From: Methylotenera mobilis JLW8
Lineage (GTDB): Bacteria; Pseudomonadota; Gammaproteobacteria; Burkholderiales; Methylophilaceae
DNA: 64,000 nucleotides
NCBI RefSeq assembly: GCF_000023705.1
Contig: NC_012968.1
Coordinates: forward strand, 1,674,001-1,738,000
Direction: 5' to 3'
This document shows, piece by piece, positions 41,711-49,826 of this stretch (the first letter of the stretch is position 1; every line of letters begins with the position of its first letter). The notes under the pieces were generated by a model. The model had not been told where the DNA came from. It saw only the letters and a list, made by a program, of their open reading frames with translations, and did not search any database. A program made the translations under genes and the position numbers.

Positions 41711-42571
41711 TCATTTTTTTACAATTGGGATACCGCGAAATGAACTGACACGGCTTAGATCTAACTTCATAGACAATGACCCGCTGCCACATTTATCGAC
41801 GCACGCACCGCAGCGGGTACAATCACTGTCAGTAACCGTCACGGCTTTCTGAGCAACCAAAGGCGCTAGCACATGAGGCTCAGGACAGACCTTGATACAG
41901 TCGGTACAGCCTGAACATGCATCTGTCTTGACTGCCATGATACGCAGCCTGCCATAATGCCCTATCCATCGGTAAAAAGCGCCCACTGGACAAAGATGGC
42001 CGCACCAGCCACGACGCGTCACGAGAAAATCAAACATAAACAATGCTGCTAGGAATGTGAGCCCCGCGGCAGAGGTCCACATAATTTCACGCTGCAACAA
42101 CGTGATTGGATTGATATCTTCCCAAGCAAGCGTGCCGGTGATCACAGACAGCACTAGCGCCATGACCAGTAGTACTGACCGCAAATCTTGCGACATGGTC
42201 AGGTTGCCCTTAATCTTAAACTTCTGCCGTAGCCAGTACGCAGCATCGGTCATCATATTGATGGGGCACACCCAGCTACAATAGATGCGACCGCCAAAAA
42301 ATGCATAAAATCCTCCCACAATGGCTGCCCCGATTAGCGCAGTCTGCGCTAGAGGAGCACCTGCAAGCCATGATTGCAGCAGCACAAACGGGTCAGTAAG
42401 CGGTACATTCCAGAACCAGAGACTAGAAGAAAGATTACCATGCGCGATACGCCCCACTTCCGGAATATCAACCACAAAAGCAAGCACGATCAGAATTTGC
42501 AGCGTACGACGCATTAGTAGCCAGCGATGGCTTTTAACGTAAGAAACTATTCGTCGGAATAAATTCACCAT
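41711..42571 (-). CDS. mauN: MauN, membrane-bound polyferredoxin (NapH-like)
   Basis: Ferredoxin-type membrane protein of the methylamine utilisation cluster. 286 residues with four or five membrane helices (first at about 24-38), CPIN motifs CSWVCPINMM (about 99) and CGHLCPVGAF (about 190) as in NapH, then two [4Fe-4S] motifs CSGCTDCIKVCP (about 219) and CTRCGACVDKC. Last gene of the mau operon, overlapping the mauM stop by one base. Its role in electron transfer is inferred from NapH. Confidence 0.93.
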   Translation of the reverse strand: MVNLFRRIVSYVKSHRWLLMRRTLQILIVLAFVVDIPEVGRIAHGNLSSSLWFWNVPLTDPFVLLQSWLAGAPLAQTALIGAAIVGGFYAFFGGRIYCSWVCPINMMTDAAYWLRQKFKIKGNLTMSQDLRSVLLVMALVLSVITGTLAWEDINPITLLQREIMWTSAAGLTFLAALFMFDFLVTRRGWCGHLCPVGAFYRWIGHYGRLRIMAVKTDACSGCTDCIKVCPEPHVLAPLVAQKAVTVTDSDCTRCGACVDKCGSGSLSMKLDLSRVSSFRGIPIVKK

Positions 42572-43269
42572 TACCTACGTCCCATTGCATTAGTGCCAGA
42601 AATACCTAAGCCAAGTTCGCGCGGCAATACGCGTATCGTCGCTTCGGACAGTACACAGTGTTTTTCGCAGGTGCCACAACCAGTACATTTATCTGGGTCA
42701 ACCGTCGGAATCTGTAATACACCACGCTCGTTTTGAATCGGTTTTAGCGAGATCGCTTCACCACGGATCGGACATACACGGACACAGATACTACAGGTCA
42801 GGCCTTTATAATTTAGGCAGTTTTCATGGTCTACCAGCACCGCCACACCCATATCCGCCTTGCGGATATCAGTCAACAGAGGATCAAGCGCACCAGTTGG
42901 ACAGGCTTTTACACAAGGAATATCAGTGCACATGCGGCAAGGGTCCTGGCGTGCTACAAAAAATGGAGTGCCCAATGGTGCAGGGTCAGCCCAAGTTGCC
43001 AGTTTGAGGATATCGTAGGGGCAATCTTTGACACATAAGCCGCAGCGGATGCAGGTTGAATCAAACTCTTTTTCCGGCAATGCGCCAGGCGGCCTGAGAA
43101 TTTTGGCGGCTCGTGCAGGTCGAGAAAAAATAGCCGCCTGCGCAACCATTGTGCCTAACACAGCCACACCGGCATGACGGAATATGCGTTTAATGGCCTT
43201 CCTGCGCTCTGGATTTTCTATCGCAGATTTGACAGCAACTGACACTTTTTCGGGTACATGCTCAGTCAT
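42571..43269 (-). CDS. mauM: MauM, ferredoxin-type protein (NapG-like)
   Basis: 232 residues, four [4Fe-4S] motifs: CIRCGLCVKDCP (about 74), CRMCTDIPCVKACP (about 110), CLNYKGLTCSICVRVCP (about 149) and CTGCGTCEKHC (about 191). N-terminal ERRKAIKRIF followed by a hydrophobic stretch and ARA looks like a twin-arginine signal, as in NapG. Probably exported folded, with its clusters, and partnered by MauN. Its exact role in methylamine oxidation is unsettled. Confidence 0.93.
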   Translation of the reverse strand: MTEHVPEKVSVAVKSAIENPERRKAIKRIFRHAGVAVLGTMVAQAAIFSRPARAAKILRPPGALPEKEFDSTCIRCGLCVKDCPYDILKLATWADPAPLGTPFFVARQDPCRMCTDIPCVKACPTGALDPLLTDIRKADMGVAVLVDHENCLNYKGLTCSICVRVCPIRGEAISLKPIQNERGVLQIPTVDPDKCTGCGTCEKHCVLSEATIRVLPRELGLGISGTNAMGRR

Positions 43270-43321
43270 CTCTTGCTCCTATCTTATCTTTATACTGCAG
43301 TCATCAATCAGTTTGGCTTAA

Positions 43322-43843
43322 TCACTCACTAATTATCATGTTTGCGCGTATCACCGGATGGATCCAGCACCGGAACACATACTCGCCTTCGGCATCATCC
43401 GGTACCGTCCAGCTGACAATATCTCCTGGAATCTGAATTTCAAGATTGACCACAGTACCGTCAGGATAGGTCACATAAAGTGCATGTGTAATATTGGAAC
43501 GGTTTTCAATCTCGATACGATCTTTGCGTTTTGGCACAAATGACCACGCCTCAAGCTCGTGATGCGACAGCGTCATTTTGTGCAAGGTTGCCCCTGGCGC
43601 TAATGGCGTAACTACACCCTGCTCCGCTCTGGACGGGTAAACCTTGCTTGAAGCATCACGTTTTGGAACATCATGACCGGTATGATCCTGCTCAGCATAT
43701 GAACTCGTGCATACGCCCAGCATCATGGCTGCCATCAAGGTAACTATTGATAATTTACGCCGCAACACACTAGCGGAATACGAAACGCCCGTTTTATGTG
43801 TATTGATAGCTACATGCCACAATCTTCCTAATATCTGCTTCAT
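43322..43843 (-). CDS. mauL: MauL, cupredoxin-like periplasmic protein
   Basis: 173 residues from ATG 43843, supported by GAAGGTGATG just upstream; an ATG at 43873 adds ten residues but lacks a ribosome site. A signal peptide with core VTLMAAMMLGVCTSSYA precedes the mature part. The C-terminal half is a cupredoxin-type fold (WTVPDDAEGEYVFRCWIH), with Cys and His in FRCWIHPVI near the end. MauL is required for TTQ biogenesis in some methylotrophs; mechanism unknown. Two bases separate the upstream start from mauG. Confidence 0.9.
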   Translation of the reverse strand: MKQILGRLWHVAINTHKTGVSYSASVLRRKLSIVTLMAAMMLGVCTSSYAEQDHTGHDVPKRDASSKVYPSRAEQGVVTPLAPGATLHKMTLSHHELEAWSFVPKRKDRIEIENRSNITHALYVTYPDGTVVNLEIQIPGDIVSWTVPDDAEGEYVFRCWIHPVIRANMIISE

Positions 43844-43875
43844 CACATCACCTTCAATTCTTGCTGTACGCATAC

Positions 43876-44898
43876 TTACTGTGGCATCCGAGGATAATCC
43901 ACCTTCAAGGCGCCGCCATCCAGCGTCTTAACAAATTCAATCAGTGATAATCTTTCCGCGTCGGTCAATTCAAATGGTTTCATTTCCAGCGAACGGCTCT
44001 TGCGGTCAATACCACCCTTTTCATAGTGCTTGACCACTTCGTCCAAACCACTCATCGCACCATCGTGCATATATGGACCATTAATCGGCAGATCACGTAA
44101 CGATGGTGTTTTGAACGCATACTGCATGAGCGTTACTTGCGGCGGCACTTTTGCACCGCGGCCAATATCTTCAGTACGCAGGCCGATATCATGGAAACTA
44201 TCATCGGTAAAACGCCACGACTTATGGCAGGAGGCACATTGCGCCTTGCCTGTGAATAATTTAAAGCCATGTTTAGAACGCTCGCTAATCGCGCTTTCAT
44301 CACCAGCAACCCAGCGGTCAAAAGGCGCTGCATTAGAAACCAGTGTTCTCTCGAAGCTCGCTAGCGCTTCGGTAATTCGCTTTTTGTTCACCGTAGCATC
44401 ACCAAACGCCTGTGTAAACAAAGGACGGTATCCTTGTATGCTTTCCAAGCGTGCTACTACGCTAGGCATATCAAAATTCATTTCATGCGGGGTAGTAATC
44501 GGCAGCACGGCTTGTGCCTCTAAAGAGCCGGCACGGCCATCCCACATCAAGGCTGAAAGCCACGCACTATTGAGCACGGTTGGTGTGCGGCGTGCGTTTG
44601 CTACATGTTCTGATCCCAACGGGCGTAAACGACCATCGCTCCAGCGCTTATCTGGCGCATGGCAGGTGGCACAAGACATACTATTATCACGAGATAGACG
44701 CGCATCAAAAAACAGCGTCTTACCTAAATTTGCTTTATCTTCCGTCAACGGATTAGATGAAGGTGACGGAATTCCCTCCGGCCGGCGAAAATCGTCTTTT
44801 GTAACGATTTCGCCAGCGTGTGAAATACCCGCCACCGCCATATTCATGACGAGAAGCAGGCCCATCAAGCGTGTACCGGGCCTAGTTCTCATTTTCAT
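43876..44898 (-). CDS. mauG: MauG, di-haem TTQ-synthesising enzyme
   Basis: Periplasmic di-haem enzyme that completes tryptophan tryptophylquinone on pre-methylamine dehydrogenase via a bis-Fe(IV) state. From ATG 44898 it has 340 residues; a TTG at 44919 is open but would overlap mauA. Signal peptide ends near ISHAGE. Haem motifs CATCHAPD (about 75) and CASCHKSW (about 220) are intact, and [11 protein letters not shown] supplies the Tyr region near the high-spin haem. Starts one base after the mauA stop. Confidence 0.95.
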   Translation of the reverse strand: MKMRTRPGTRLMGLLLVMNMAVAGISHAGEIVTKDDFRRPEGIPSPSSNPLTEDKANLGKTLFFDARLSRDNSMSCATCHAPDKRWSDGRLRPLGSEHVANARRTPTVLNSAWLSALMWDGRAGSLEAQAVLPITTPHEMNFDMPSVVARLESIQGYRPLFTQAFGDATVNKKRITEALASFERTLVSNAAPFDRWVAGDESAISERSKHGFKLFTGKAQCASCHKSWRFTDDSFHDIGLRTEDIGRGAKVPPQVTLMQYAFKTPSLRDLPINGPYMHDGAMSGLDEVVKHYEKGGIDRKSRSLEMKPFELTDAERLSLIEFVKTLDGGALKVDYPRMPQ

Positions 44899-44899
44899 T

Positions 44900-45469
44900 T
44901 TAGCTAGCCTTACCAACAACTGGTGAGATAGTGCAGTGATATGTCATATCATCATTTTCAGCACCGAAACACCAAACGATGTCGTTGTTGAACTCTGGAC
45001 GATACACTGGCAATTCACCGTGTGTATTGAAGCAACCGCAACGAGTAGCAGTTTGTTTACCACAACAGTCACGGTACGCAATCAGGTAAGTTTGACCATC
45101 ACCTGGGTTAAAGCAACTAGCAACCCATGAGCTTGGTGATAGACTTGAACCTGGTGGGCAAGATGTCAAGCTACCACCACTACAATCACAAATTTGGCCG
45201 TCGATAGAACAATGACGCCAGTAGTCACAAGCCTGTGGATCTTTATCCTGAGGCACCCAACCACGTTCACGGGTCATGCTGTTAACACTAGCTGCCTGTG
45301 CTTCACCAAGACCAAGACGAGCGCGACGGTCAACTGGTAGCAAAGGTAACAGTGCTGAACCTGCTAATAACATACCTACTTTGCCGATAAAGCTACGGCG
45401 GCCAGTGTAATTGGCCGTGGTACGCGCCAATTTCTCAATGGTAGAATCAAATCGTTTGTTTTCTTTCAT
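44900..45469 (-). CDS. mauA: Methylamine dehydrogenase small (TTQ) subunit
   Basis: Catalytic subunit oxidising methylamine to formaldehyde and ammonia in the periplasm. 189-residue precursor with a twin-arginine signal ([11 protein letters not shown], residues 22-32; cut near QAAS). The TTQ pair is Trp115 (SSWVASC) and Trp166 (IVWCFG), 51 apart as in Paracoccus (57/108), and Asp134 (YRDCCG) matches the catalytic Asp76. Twelve cysteines remain for six disulfides. All essential residues are present. Confidence 0.98.
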   Translation of the reverse strand: MKENKRFDSTIEKLARTTANYTGRRSFIGKVGMLLAGSALLPLLPVDRRARLGLGEAQAASVNSMTRERGWVPQDKDPQACDYWRHCSIDGQICDCSGGSLTSCPPGSSLSPSSWVASCFNPGDGQTYLIAYRDCCGKQTATRCGCFNTHGELPVYRPEFNNDIVWCFGAENDDMTYHCTISPVVGKAS

Positions 45470-45510
45470 TTTGTTTTCCTTATCCTAAATATTGGAACTT
45501 TTAGACTAAA

Positions 45511-46143
45511 TTAATGAACACCTTTGTTTTCGTCTGCGTGCAGTAACGGAGTCGTGCTGTGCTTCATGAAGTCCTGTAAAGTTGAATGACCTTCACGAAC
45601 TGTCTCAAACAAGCTTTCAACATGCTCACGTGTATTGCACAGGCCTTTGCCAAGAATCACGCCATCTGCATCAAGCAACACGCCATAAGGAACTTTAGAA
45701 ATCTGATAACGGATACCAATTTCAGCTGAAACAACATAGCGCTCATTTTGCAGCGGATGGTTACGTAAGAACTCAAGGTGTTCAGCACGTGTACCATCAC
45801 TAATCAGCACTACATCAGCACCTTCTGCAGCAGCTACTGAACGAATAATCGGCAGCAACTTAGCGCAGATAGGGCAGCTTGGACCAGTAAACATCAACAG
45901 GCTTGGACGGTTTGGTGTCACCGCACGACCAACTGTAATCGGTGCACCGTCAAACGTCGTCAGACTGAACACCGGTGAGCGCTCGCCGACTTCAGGGCCG
46001 TTGTCGAGCAACATCGCACCCAGCGGAGCTGAACGCTCGTGTAACAGACCAATTTGTCGTATAACGCCAAGCATCAATGCTGCCAGGCTTAAGAATGCGC
46101 ACCACAACAACACATTCGATGCAATAATAAATCCAGTATTCAT
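45511..46143 (-). CDS. mauD: MauD, thioredoxin-like maturation protein
   Basis: 210 residues: an N-terminal membrane anchor (about 5-25) and a periplasmic thioredoxin fold with the redox motif SCPICAKLLP (CPIC, about residue 90). Needed for correct disulfide formation in the small subunit, which has six disulfides. Encoded between mauE and mauA. GGAGAATAG precedes the ATG. Confidence 0.95.
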   Translation of the reverse strand: MNTGFIIASNVLLWCAFLSLAALMLGVIRQIGLLHERSAPLGAMLLDNGPEVGERSPVFSLTTFDGAPITVGRAVTPNRPSLLMFTGPSCPICAKLLPIIRSVAAAEGADVVLISDGTRAEHLEFLRNHPLQNERYVVSAEIGIRYQISKVPYGVLLDADGVILGKGLCNTREHVESLFETVREGHSTLQDFMKHSTTPLLHADENKGVH

Positions 46144-46164
46144 TTCTATTCTCCTATGTATAAA

Positions 46165-46713
46165 CTAACTTTTTTTGGCACGTGAGTCGTGTAAACCCAC
46201 GATTAAATCTGCAGCAAGATAAAGCATCGCAAACATCGCGGCACCAGCTACACCAACCACTACTGACTCCCATGTCATTGCTGACAAACTAACAGTGACA
46301 TTAGCGGTGAAGAGACTCACTGCGGCGAGTGCAAGGGCACGCATGACGTGAAACATGCCAATGCGGCTCACACTTGTCGGGCGACGTACGCAACCACAGT
46401 CAATGTGGGTGCGGCCACGTCCGACATTAATCGCGAGTGCCATTGCAAACATCATAAACAGGCCTGCCGCTACCCACGCAGCCACCTCGCGCGCTGGCGG
46501 CACCAGCAATGCTATGGCGCTGCCAAGCTCTAACCAAGGTAGAAGCTTCGCGAATGGGGCGACCATGAAGGAAGGAAGCAGCCGGTAATTTGCAACCACC
46601 CCCTGAAACTCATCTGCATTGCGGATTTTTGGAATTGCAGCCGCAGCCAAAACAAGTGCCAGGAAAAGTGAAGCAAACACCGGAACAATCGGGTCATTAA
46701 TCAGCCAGTTCAT
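46165..46713 (-). CDS. mauE: MauE, membrane protein for methylamine dehydrogenase maturation
   Basis: 182 residues with about five membrane helices and a DoxX/MauE-type layout. A cysteine pair in IDCGCVRR (about 108) suggests it passes electrons to MauD, by analogy with DsbD/VKOR-like partners. Lies seven bases after mauB and 21 before mauD. Known as required for stable enzyme in Paracoccus. Confidence 0.94.
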   Translation of the reverse strand: MNWLINDPIVPVFASLFLALVLAAAAIPKIRNADEFQGVVANYRLLPSFMVAPFAKLLPWLELGSAIALLVPPAREVAAWVAAGLFMMFAMALAINVGRGRTHIDCGCVRRPTSVSRIGMFHVMRALALAAVSLFTANVTVSLSAMTWESVVVGVAGAAMFAMLYLAADLIVGLHDSRAKKS

Positions 46714-46720
46714 GATTTAC

Positions 46721-47947
46721 TCACTTATCCATCGTAACGATAATTTGAGGAGCTTTACCCATCTCGTCCATTGATGCCAACTGCTTACCGCCAATCGCGT
46801 CAAAGGTATAGATGATTTTGTGCTCAATTGAAGCCGCAATCAGCGTAGGATTTTTGTCCTGAGTCACAGCAATAGAATCAATCGCATGTTTCAGGTCAAT
46901 ACGGCGCAAACGTTTACCGGTTGTACCATCAGCTACCACTACAAAACGGCTAGGTAATTTGTGCGTCCATTTAGCGCGTTGGTCTGCAAGCAGATAGATT
47001 TCGTTACGCTCTTTATGGAAAGCAATTGGTTGCCAGCCACCTGGGCCCCACTTATCTTTCTTCTCTTTATCAGTGAAAATCTCGATTGGTTTCAAGAATT
47101 CAGCACCAGAATCAGACAACTTAGCCTGGAAGATCTTACCTTCGTAAGTTGGCCATACTAGACGACCAGCTGAGTTTGAGTAGTACGGGTTATTGTGTAG
47201 ATACTCGTTCTCGGCATGGAATACTTTAGTATTTTTCTGCTTAGAGTTACCTTGGTTGTCATAAGTCACCTGCAGCAATGAACCATCACGACAGTGCATG
47301 AAGAAGTTTTGCTTAGCAGCTGGGAAAACGTGATAACAATCTGGAACAGGCATAGTCTTCACATACTTCTTGGCTTCCAGATCAACCAGACCCACGCCAG
47401 ATGATGGTGAGAACTGCTGAATCAGCATGTATTTGTCATCAACACTCAAAGACGCCGTACGTTCCATTAAACCCGTTAAAAAGCGGATTTCAGGAATATC
47501 AATATCTGCAACTGCCTCAAGTGTTTGTGGATCATGCAATCTCACGTAGTCATCTCGCTTACCATGAGCAATACGATCGTAAGTTGTATTAGCCATACCT
47601 ACAAACTTAGGGCTTGACATCACATGCGGCAGTTTGCCGCCATCGATCAAACCGTGCATTTGCAGTTTGTTATCATTAGCGCCCATGACATACGTTTGAG
47701 AAGTCATGTTGAAGTGACCAGGGTCAATCACGTAAAAACGCTTAGCATCAACAGGTGGCGCTTTTGCAACTGACAAATTGTCAATCTTTAGGCTGCCAAC
47801 TGCGGCAAGCTGTTTTGGCACAGCTTTTTGATCTTCAGCAAACGCAGGTTGCGCTGCCACCAACAAAGCGGCGATTGCCAACTTGCCTGCAACGCTAGCT
47901 GTTAGCCCGCGCTTTCCGTTTGTTGATTGATTATTTAAAGTAATCAT
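46721..47947 (-). CDS. mauB: Methylamine dehydrogenase large subunit
   Basis: Non-catalytic alpha subunit, a seven-bladed propeller that holds the TTQ subunit in an alpha2beta2 enzyme. 408-residue precursor; signal peptide core SVAGKLAIAALLVAAQPAFA cut before EDQK, apparently Sec type. The mature part has the family stretches YVIDPGHFNMTSQ, FSPSSGVGLVDL and NNPYYSNSAGRLVWPTYEG. Second gene of the operon, 61 bases after mauF; GGAGAG lies before the ATG. Confidence 0.97.
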   Translation of the reverse strand: MITLNNQSTNGKRGLTASVAGKLAIAALLVAAQPAFAEDQKAVPKQLAAVGSLKIDNLSVAKAPPVDAKRFYVIDPGHFNMTSQTYVMGANDNKLQMHGLIDGGKLPHVMSSPKFVGMANTTYDRIAHGKRDDYVRLHDPQTLEAVADIDIPEIRFLTGLMERTASLSVDDKYMLIQQFSPSSGVGLVDLEAKKYVKTMPVPDCYHVFPAAKQNFFMHCRDGSLLQVTYDNQGNSKQKNTKVFHAENEYLHNNPYYSNSAGRLVWPTYEGKIFQAKLSDSGAEFLKPIEIFTDKEKKDKWGPGGWQPIAFHKERNEIYLLADQRAKWTHKLPSRFVVVADGTTGKRLRRIDLKHAIDSIAVTQDKNPTLIAASIEHKIIYTFDAIGGKQLASMDEMGKAPQIIVTMDK

Positions 47948-48008
47948 ATTCTCTCCAGACCTTATTAATAATTGTATAAATTCACTTCTGAATCAAAACC
48001 ACCGGCTA

Positions 48009-48863
48009 TCAAATGAATAGCAGCGTAAGTGCTGCAGACCCAATAGAAAGCAAGAGGAACCCATCTACTTCAACTGCGCGTTCTTGCCAACGAGCAAGCC
48101 AAGCCTGAGCAGCCTGATTGCTAACTGGAAAAAAGTTGATAGCTACTGGCAAGCAGCGGCCAATGTTGAAGATAGCGAATATCGTGATAGCCGTTTGCAC
48201 GTCACCACTAAACAGCGCTACACCAGTGACGATGTAAAGCATTGGTGTTTGCACATAGGTCAGGTAGTTCATGCCTAATGCAAAGCCATACAACAAACCA
48301 ATCACCCAAGAACTGAAGCGGTAACGTGCGTCATGTGGCACTTGTGCGCGGCGCTGTGGATATGGCATCTTCAGGAAACCGAACTGATGCACACCATAAC
48401 CAATCGCCAGCACAGACATGCCTGCTACCATGTAGGTGAAAGGAAGTTGCTCAAACAGCAGCCAGCCTGCGAAGCCCAGTGCACCACCTAATACCAATGC
48501 ACCAACTGCATAACCTAGTACATGGGTTAAAAAGGTAGGCGTCCAACGTGCTACCGAACCGAACGAATAACGCCCAGCTGGTCGCAACAGACTCAAACTA
48601 GAATAGCCGCATGGCGACCAGGTTGATAAAAAGCCACCTACCAGTGCAAGCACGACAAACATCGCCGTTAATGCATCGGAAGTTGCCACGCTTGAATTTA
48701 GCATGCTGCCACCAACGACACCTGCGGCAATCGCTAACGCCATTGTTACAAAACGTACCGTACCTGAACGCGGCTCAGCAAAGCTGATCGCATCAGGCAC
48801 ACATGCAACGGCAGCGTTGCCTTGGGATGTCTGATACATTCCAGACCCTATACCCATTTTCAT
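48009..48863 (-). CDS. mauF: MauF, membrane protein of the methylamine dehydrogenase operon
   Basis: 284 residues with six or seven membrane helices of the CcdA/DsbD type, including the WSPCGYSSLSLLRPAGRYS segment (about 81-99). Required for active enzyme in Paracoccus and Methylobacterium; probably supports electron or disulfide supply to the periplasm. First gene of mauFBEDAGLMN here. A very strong ribosome site, AGGAGGAG, lies just before the ATG. Transcription starts from the promoter near 48922. Confidence 0.95.
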   Translation of the reverse strand: MKMGIGSGMYQTSQGNAAVACVPDAISFAEPRSGTVRFVTMALAIAAGVVGGSMLNSSVATSDALTAMFVVLALVGGFLSTWSPCGYSSLSLLRPAGRYSFGSVARWTPTFLTHVLGYAVGALVLGGALGFAGWLLFEQLPFTYMVAGMSVLAIGYGVHQFGFLKMPYPQRRAQVPHDARYRFSSWVIGLLYGFALGMNYLTYVQTPMLYIVTGVALFSGDVQTAITIFAIFNIGRCLPVAINFFPVSNQAAQAWLARWQERAVEVDGFLLLSIGSAALTLLFI

Positions 48864-48921
48864 GATCTCCTCCTATGGCCATATGGCCACTTGTTGATTG
48901 AAATAAAAACTACGCAACGCC

Positions 48922-48927
48922 AATATA
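48922..48927 (-). promoter_or_regulatory. -10 element of the mau operon promoter
   Basis: TATATT on the minus strand, 59 bases upstream of the mauF ATG. The hexamer 17 bases upstream is TACGGA, far from consensus and touching the proximal operator, as expected for a class II activator-dependent promoter. Confidence 0.6.
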
Positions 48928-48948
48928 GTTACAATTGTGTTACTTCCG

Positions 48949-49004
48949 TAGCAAGAATCGGCAAGCCATTAAGCCGCCAATCTCACTGTTGCCGATTTTT
49001 GCTA
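48949..49004. promoter_or_regulatory. mau operator module 1 (inverted pair)
   Basis: TAGCAAGAATCGGCA (48949-48963) and TGCCGATTTTTGCTA (48990-49004), inverted with one mismatch, 26 bases apart, 41 bases start to start. The proximal copy ends 21 bases from the mau -10. Probable binding site of the divergent AraC-type regulator. Confidence 0.75.
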
Positions 49005-49059
49005 CCAGTTTTATTTCTCATCCCAATCACGCTCAGTTATGCTTTTTACAAGCGCAAAA

Positions 49060-49089
49060 TAAAAAAAAAGCCGCACCCGAAGGCGCGGC
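49060..49089 (-). terminator. Rho-independent terminator inside the mau control region
   Basis: On the minus strand a GC-rich stem (GCCGC ... GCGGC, 49070-49089, GAA-type tetraloop region, one A-C mismatch) is followed by T9 (complement of 49061-49069). It ends a minus-strand transcript that starts upstream of the mauF promoter, so it cannot belong to mau or to the regulator. Confidence 0.85.
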
Positions 49090-49235
49090 CATAAAACTAG
49101 GCGTTATAAACGTTGGAGATGCCTAAATGAAAAGCTGTTAGCAATTCGATCAGTTTTAATAACCTGATAAATACTCCGTCTTCTATCTGTAAAGAACACT
49201 GCATTTAAAAACCCCGGTATTACTTAAAACTGACG
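49062..49235 (-). ncRNA. Candidate mau-coregulated small RNA (about 175 nt)
   Basis: Defined by the -10 TATAGT at 49241-49246 and the terminator at 49060-49089. The promoter geometry copies that of mauF: same operator, same 21-base distance. The RNA has a pyrimidine-rich CATCTCCAACG stretch (about 49110-49120) between TAGGC and GCCTA that could pair, leaving CUCC exposed, the kind of seed that blocks ribosome sites. It also contains a 35-codon ORF. Whether it acts as RNA, message or both is open. Confidence 0.6.
49097..49204 (-). CDS. Candidate 35-residue peptide in the mau-coregulated transcript
   Basis: ATG at 49202-49204, TAG at 49097-49099, filling the space between the predicted transcription start and the terminator stem. 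It begins MQCSLQIEDG and continues VFIRLLKLIELLTAFHLGI, which would form an amphipathic or membrane-seeking helix, ending SNVYNA. The ribosome site is weak (GGGG seven bases upstream, no GGAGG). The fit between two control signals is notable, but chance ORFs of this size are common. No family recognised. Confidence 0.35.
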   Translation of the reverse strand: MQCSLQIEDGVFIRLLKLIELLTAFHLGISNVYNA

Positions 49236-49240
49236 GGGAA

Positions 49241-49246
49241 ACTATA
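49241..49246 (-). promoter_or_regulatory. -10 element of the second mau-type promoter
   Basis: TATAGT on the minus strand, 21 bases from the proximal element of operator module 2, exactly as in the mauF promoter. The -35 position reads TACGTG (TACGGA at mauF), again non-consensus. Confidence 0.6.
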
Positions 49247-49267
49247 ACAATGCAGATGCAACTCACG

Positions 49268-49323
49268 TAGCAAGAATCGGCATACAGTTCACCCAAGCAT
49301 CTCGCTCTTGCCGATTCTTGCTA
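49268..49323. promoter_or_regulatory. mau operator module 2 (perfect inverted pair)
   Basis: TAGCAAGAATCGGCA (49268-49282) and TGCCGATTCTTGCTA (49309-49323), perfect 15-base inverted copies, 26 bases apart, 41 start to start. The identity with module 1 extends two further bases (CG) on the promoter side. Confidence 0.78.
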
Positions 49324-49602
49324 GAAACCTCTATTTTCAATACCAGTTATGCAACATCAATCTGCTCCATTATTGAAAATAGCAAGTTCACACCGACACT
49401 AATATCGAAATTTCCAATCCAAATCATTGAAGGGTATTCAGTGTATTTATTCCTTTAAATACTGCAGCCATCTACTGTCCCATCCACCGTTTATTCAGGC
49501 TAATTACATATTAAAAAATTGGGTGTAATATAAGTAAACTGATGCAATGTAAGTGGGAAATTTCATCTATATTTCATCAAGTTATCATCATGCCGTCACT
49601 AT

Positions 49603-49617
49603 TGCCGTTTTTTGCTA
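49603..49617 (+). promoter_or_regulatory. Fifth, single copy of the mau operator element
   Basis: TGCCGTTTTTTGCTA differs from the module 1 distal copy by one base. It is oriented toward the regulator gene, 209 bases before its GTG. TAAAGT at 49638-49643 lies 20 bases beyond it and could be a weak -10, so autoregulation is possible. No inverted partner at 41 bases. Confidence 0.5.
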
Positions 49618-49743
49618 TCAATCCATATTTTTTGGAGTAAAGTCACTCTTGCTAACCTAGTATTTAATGCGTATCGGAGTATCGCAACCAATAAACCATT
49701 GAACGCTTTTTAAGATTAATTACAACGATAAGAATAATAAAAA

Positions 49744-49815
49744 AGACTAGACTTTTCGCTTAAGGCATAACAATAAAAAACGCCGGATCCAGCATCCACG
49801 AAAAGTTAGACTAGA
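49744..49815 (+). promoter_or_regulatory. Leader hairpin directly before the regulator's ribosome site
   Basis: ACTTTTCG (49751-49758) pairs with CGAAAAGT (49799-49806), extended by three pairs across a bulge; AGACTAGA occurs at both feet (49744 and 49808). The stem ends right before GAGGAGA, so it could affect translation of the regulator. Confidence 0.35.
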
Positions 49816-49826
49816 GGAGAAGTGTC

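Larger units (their letters stand above)
48864..49826. other. 963-base mau control region
   Basis: The largest gap in the window. Between mauF (minus) and the AraC gene (plus) it holds two copies of an inverted 15-base element, two minus-strand -10 hexamers with the same geometry, a minus-strand terminator, a 35-codon ORF, a fifth element copy and a leader hairpin, each listed separately. 49324-49600 is AT-rich and shows only short repeats (TTTCATC twice, GTAAGTG/ATAAGTA) that I cannot assign. Confidence 0.75.

Noticed and set aside
44030-44926. 298-codon open frame on the plus strand across mauG
   Set aside because: Antisense to mauG with intact haem motifs; no ribosome site and composition of a shadow frame.
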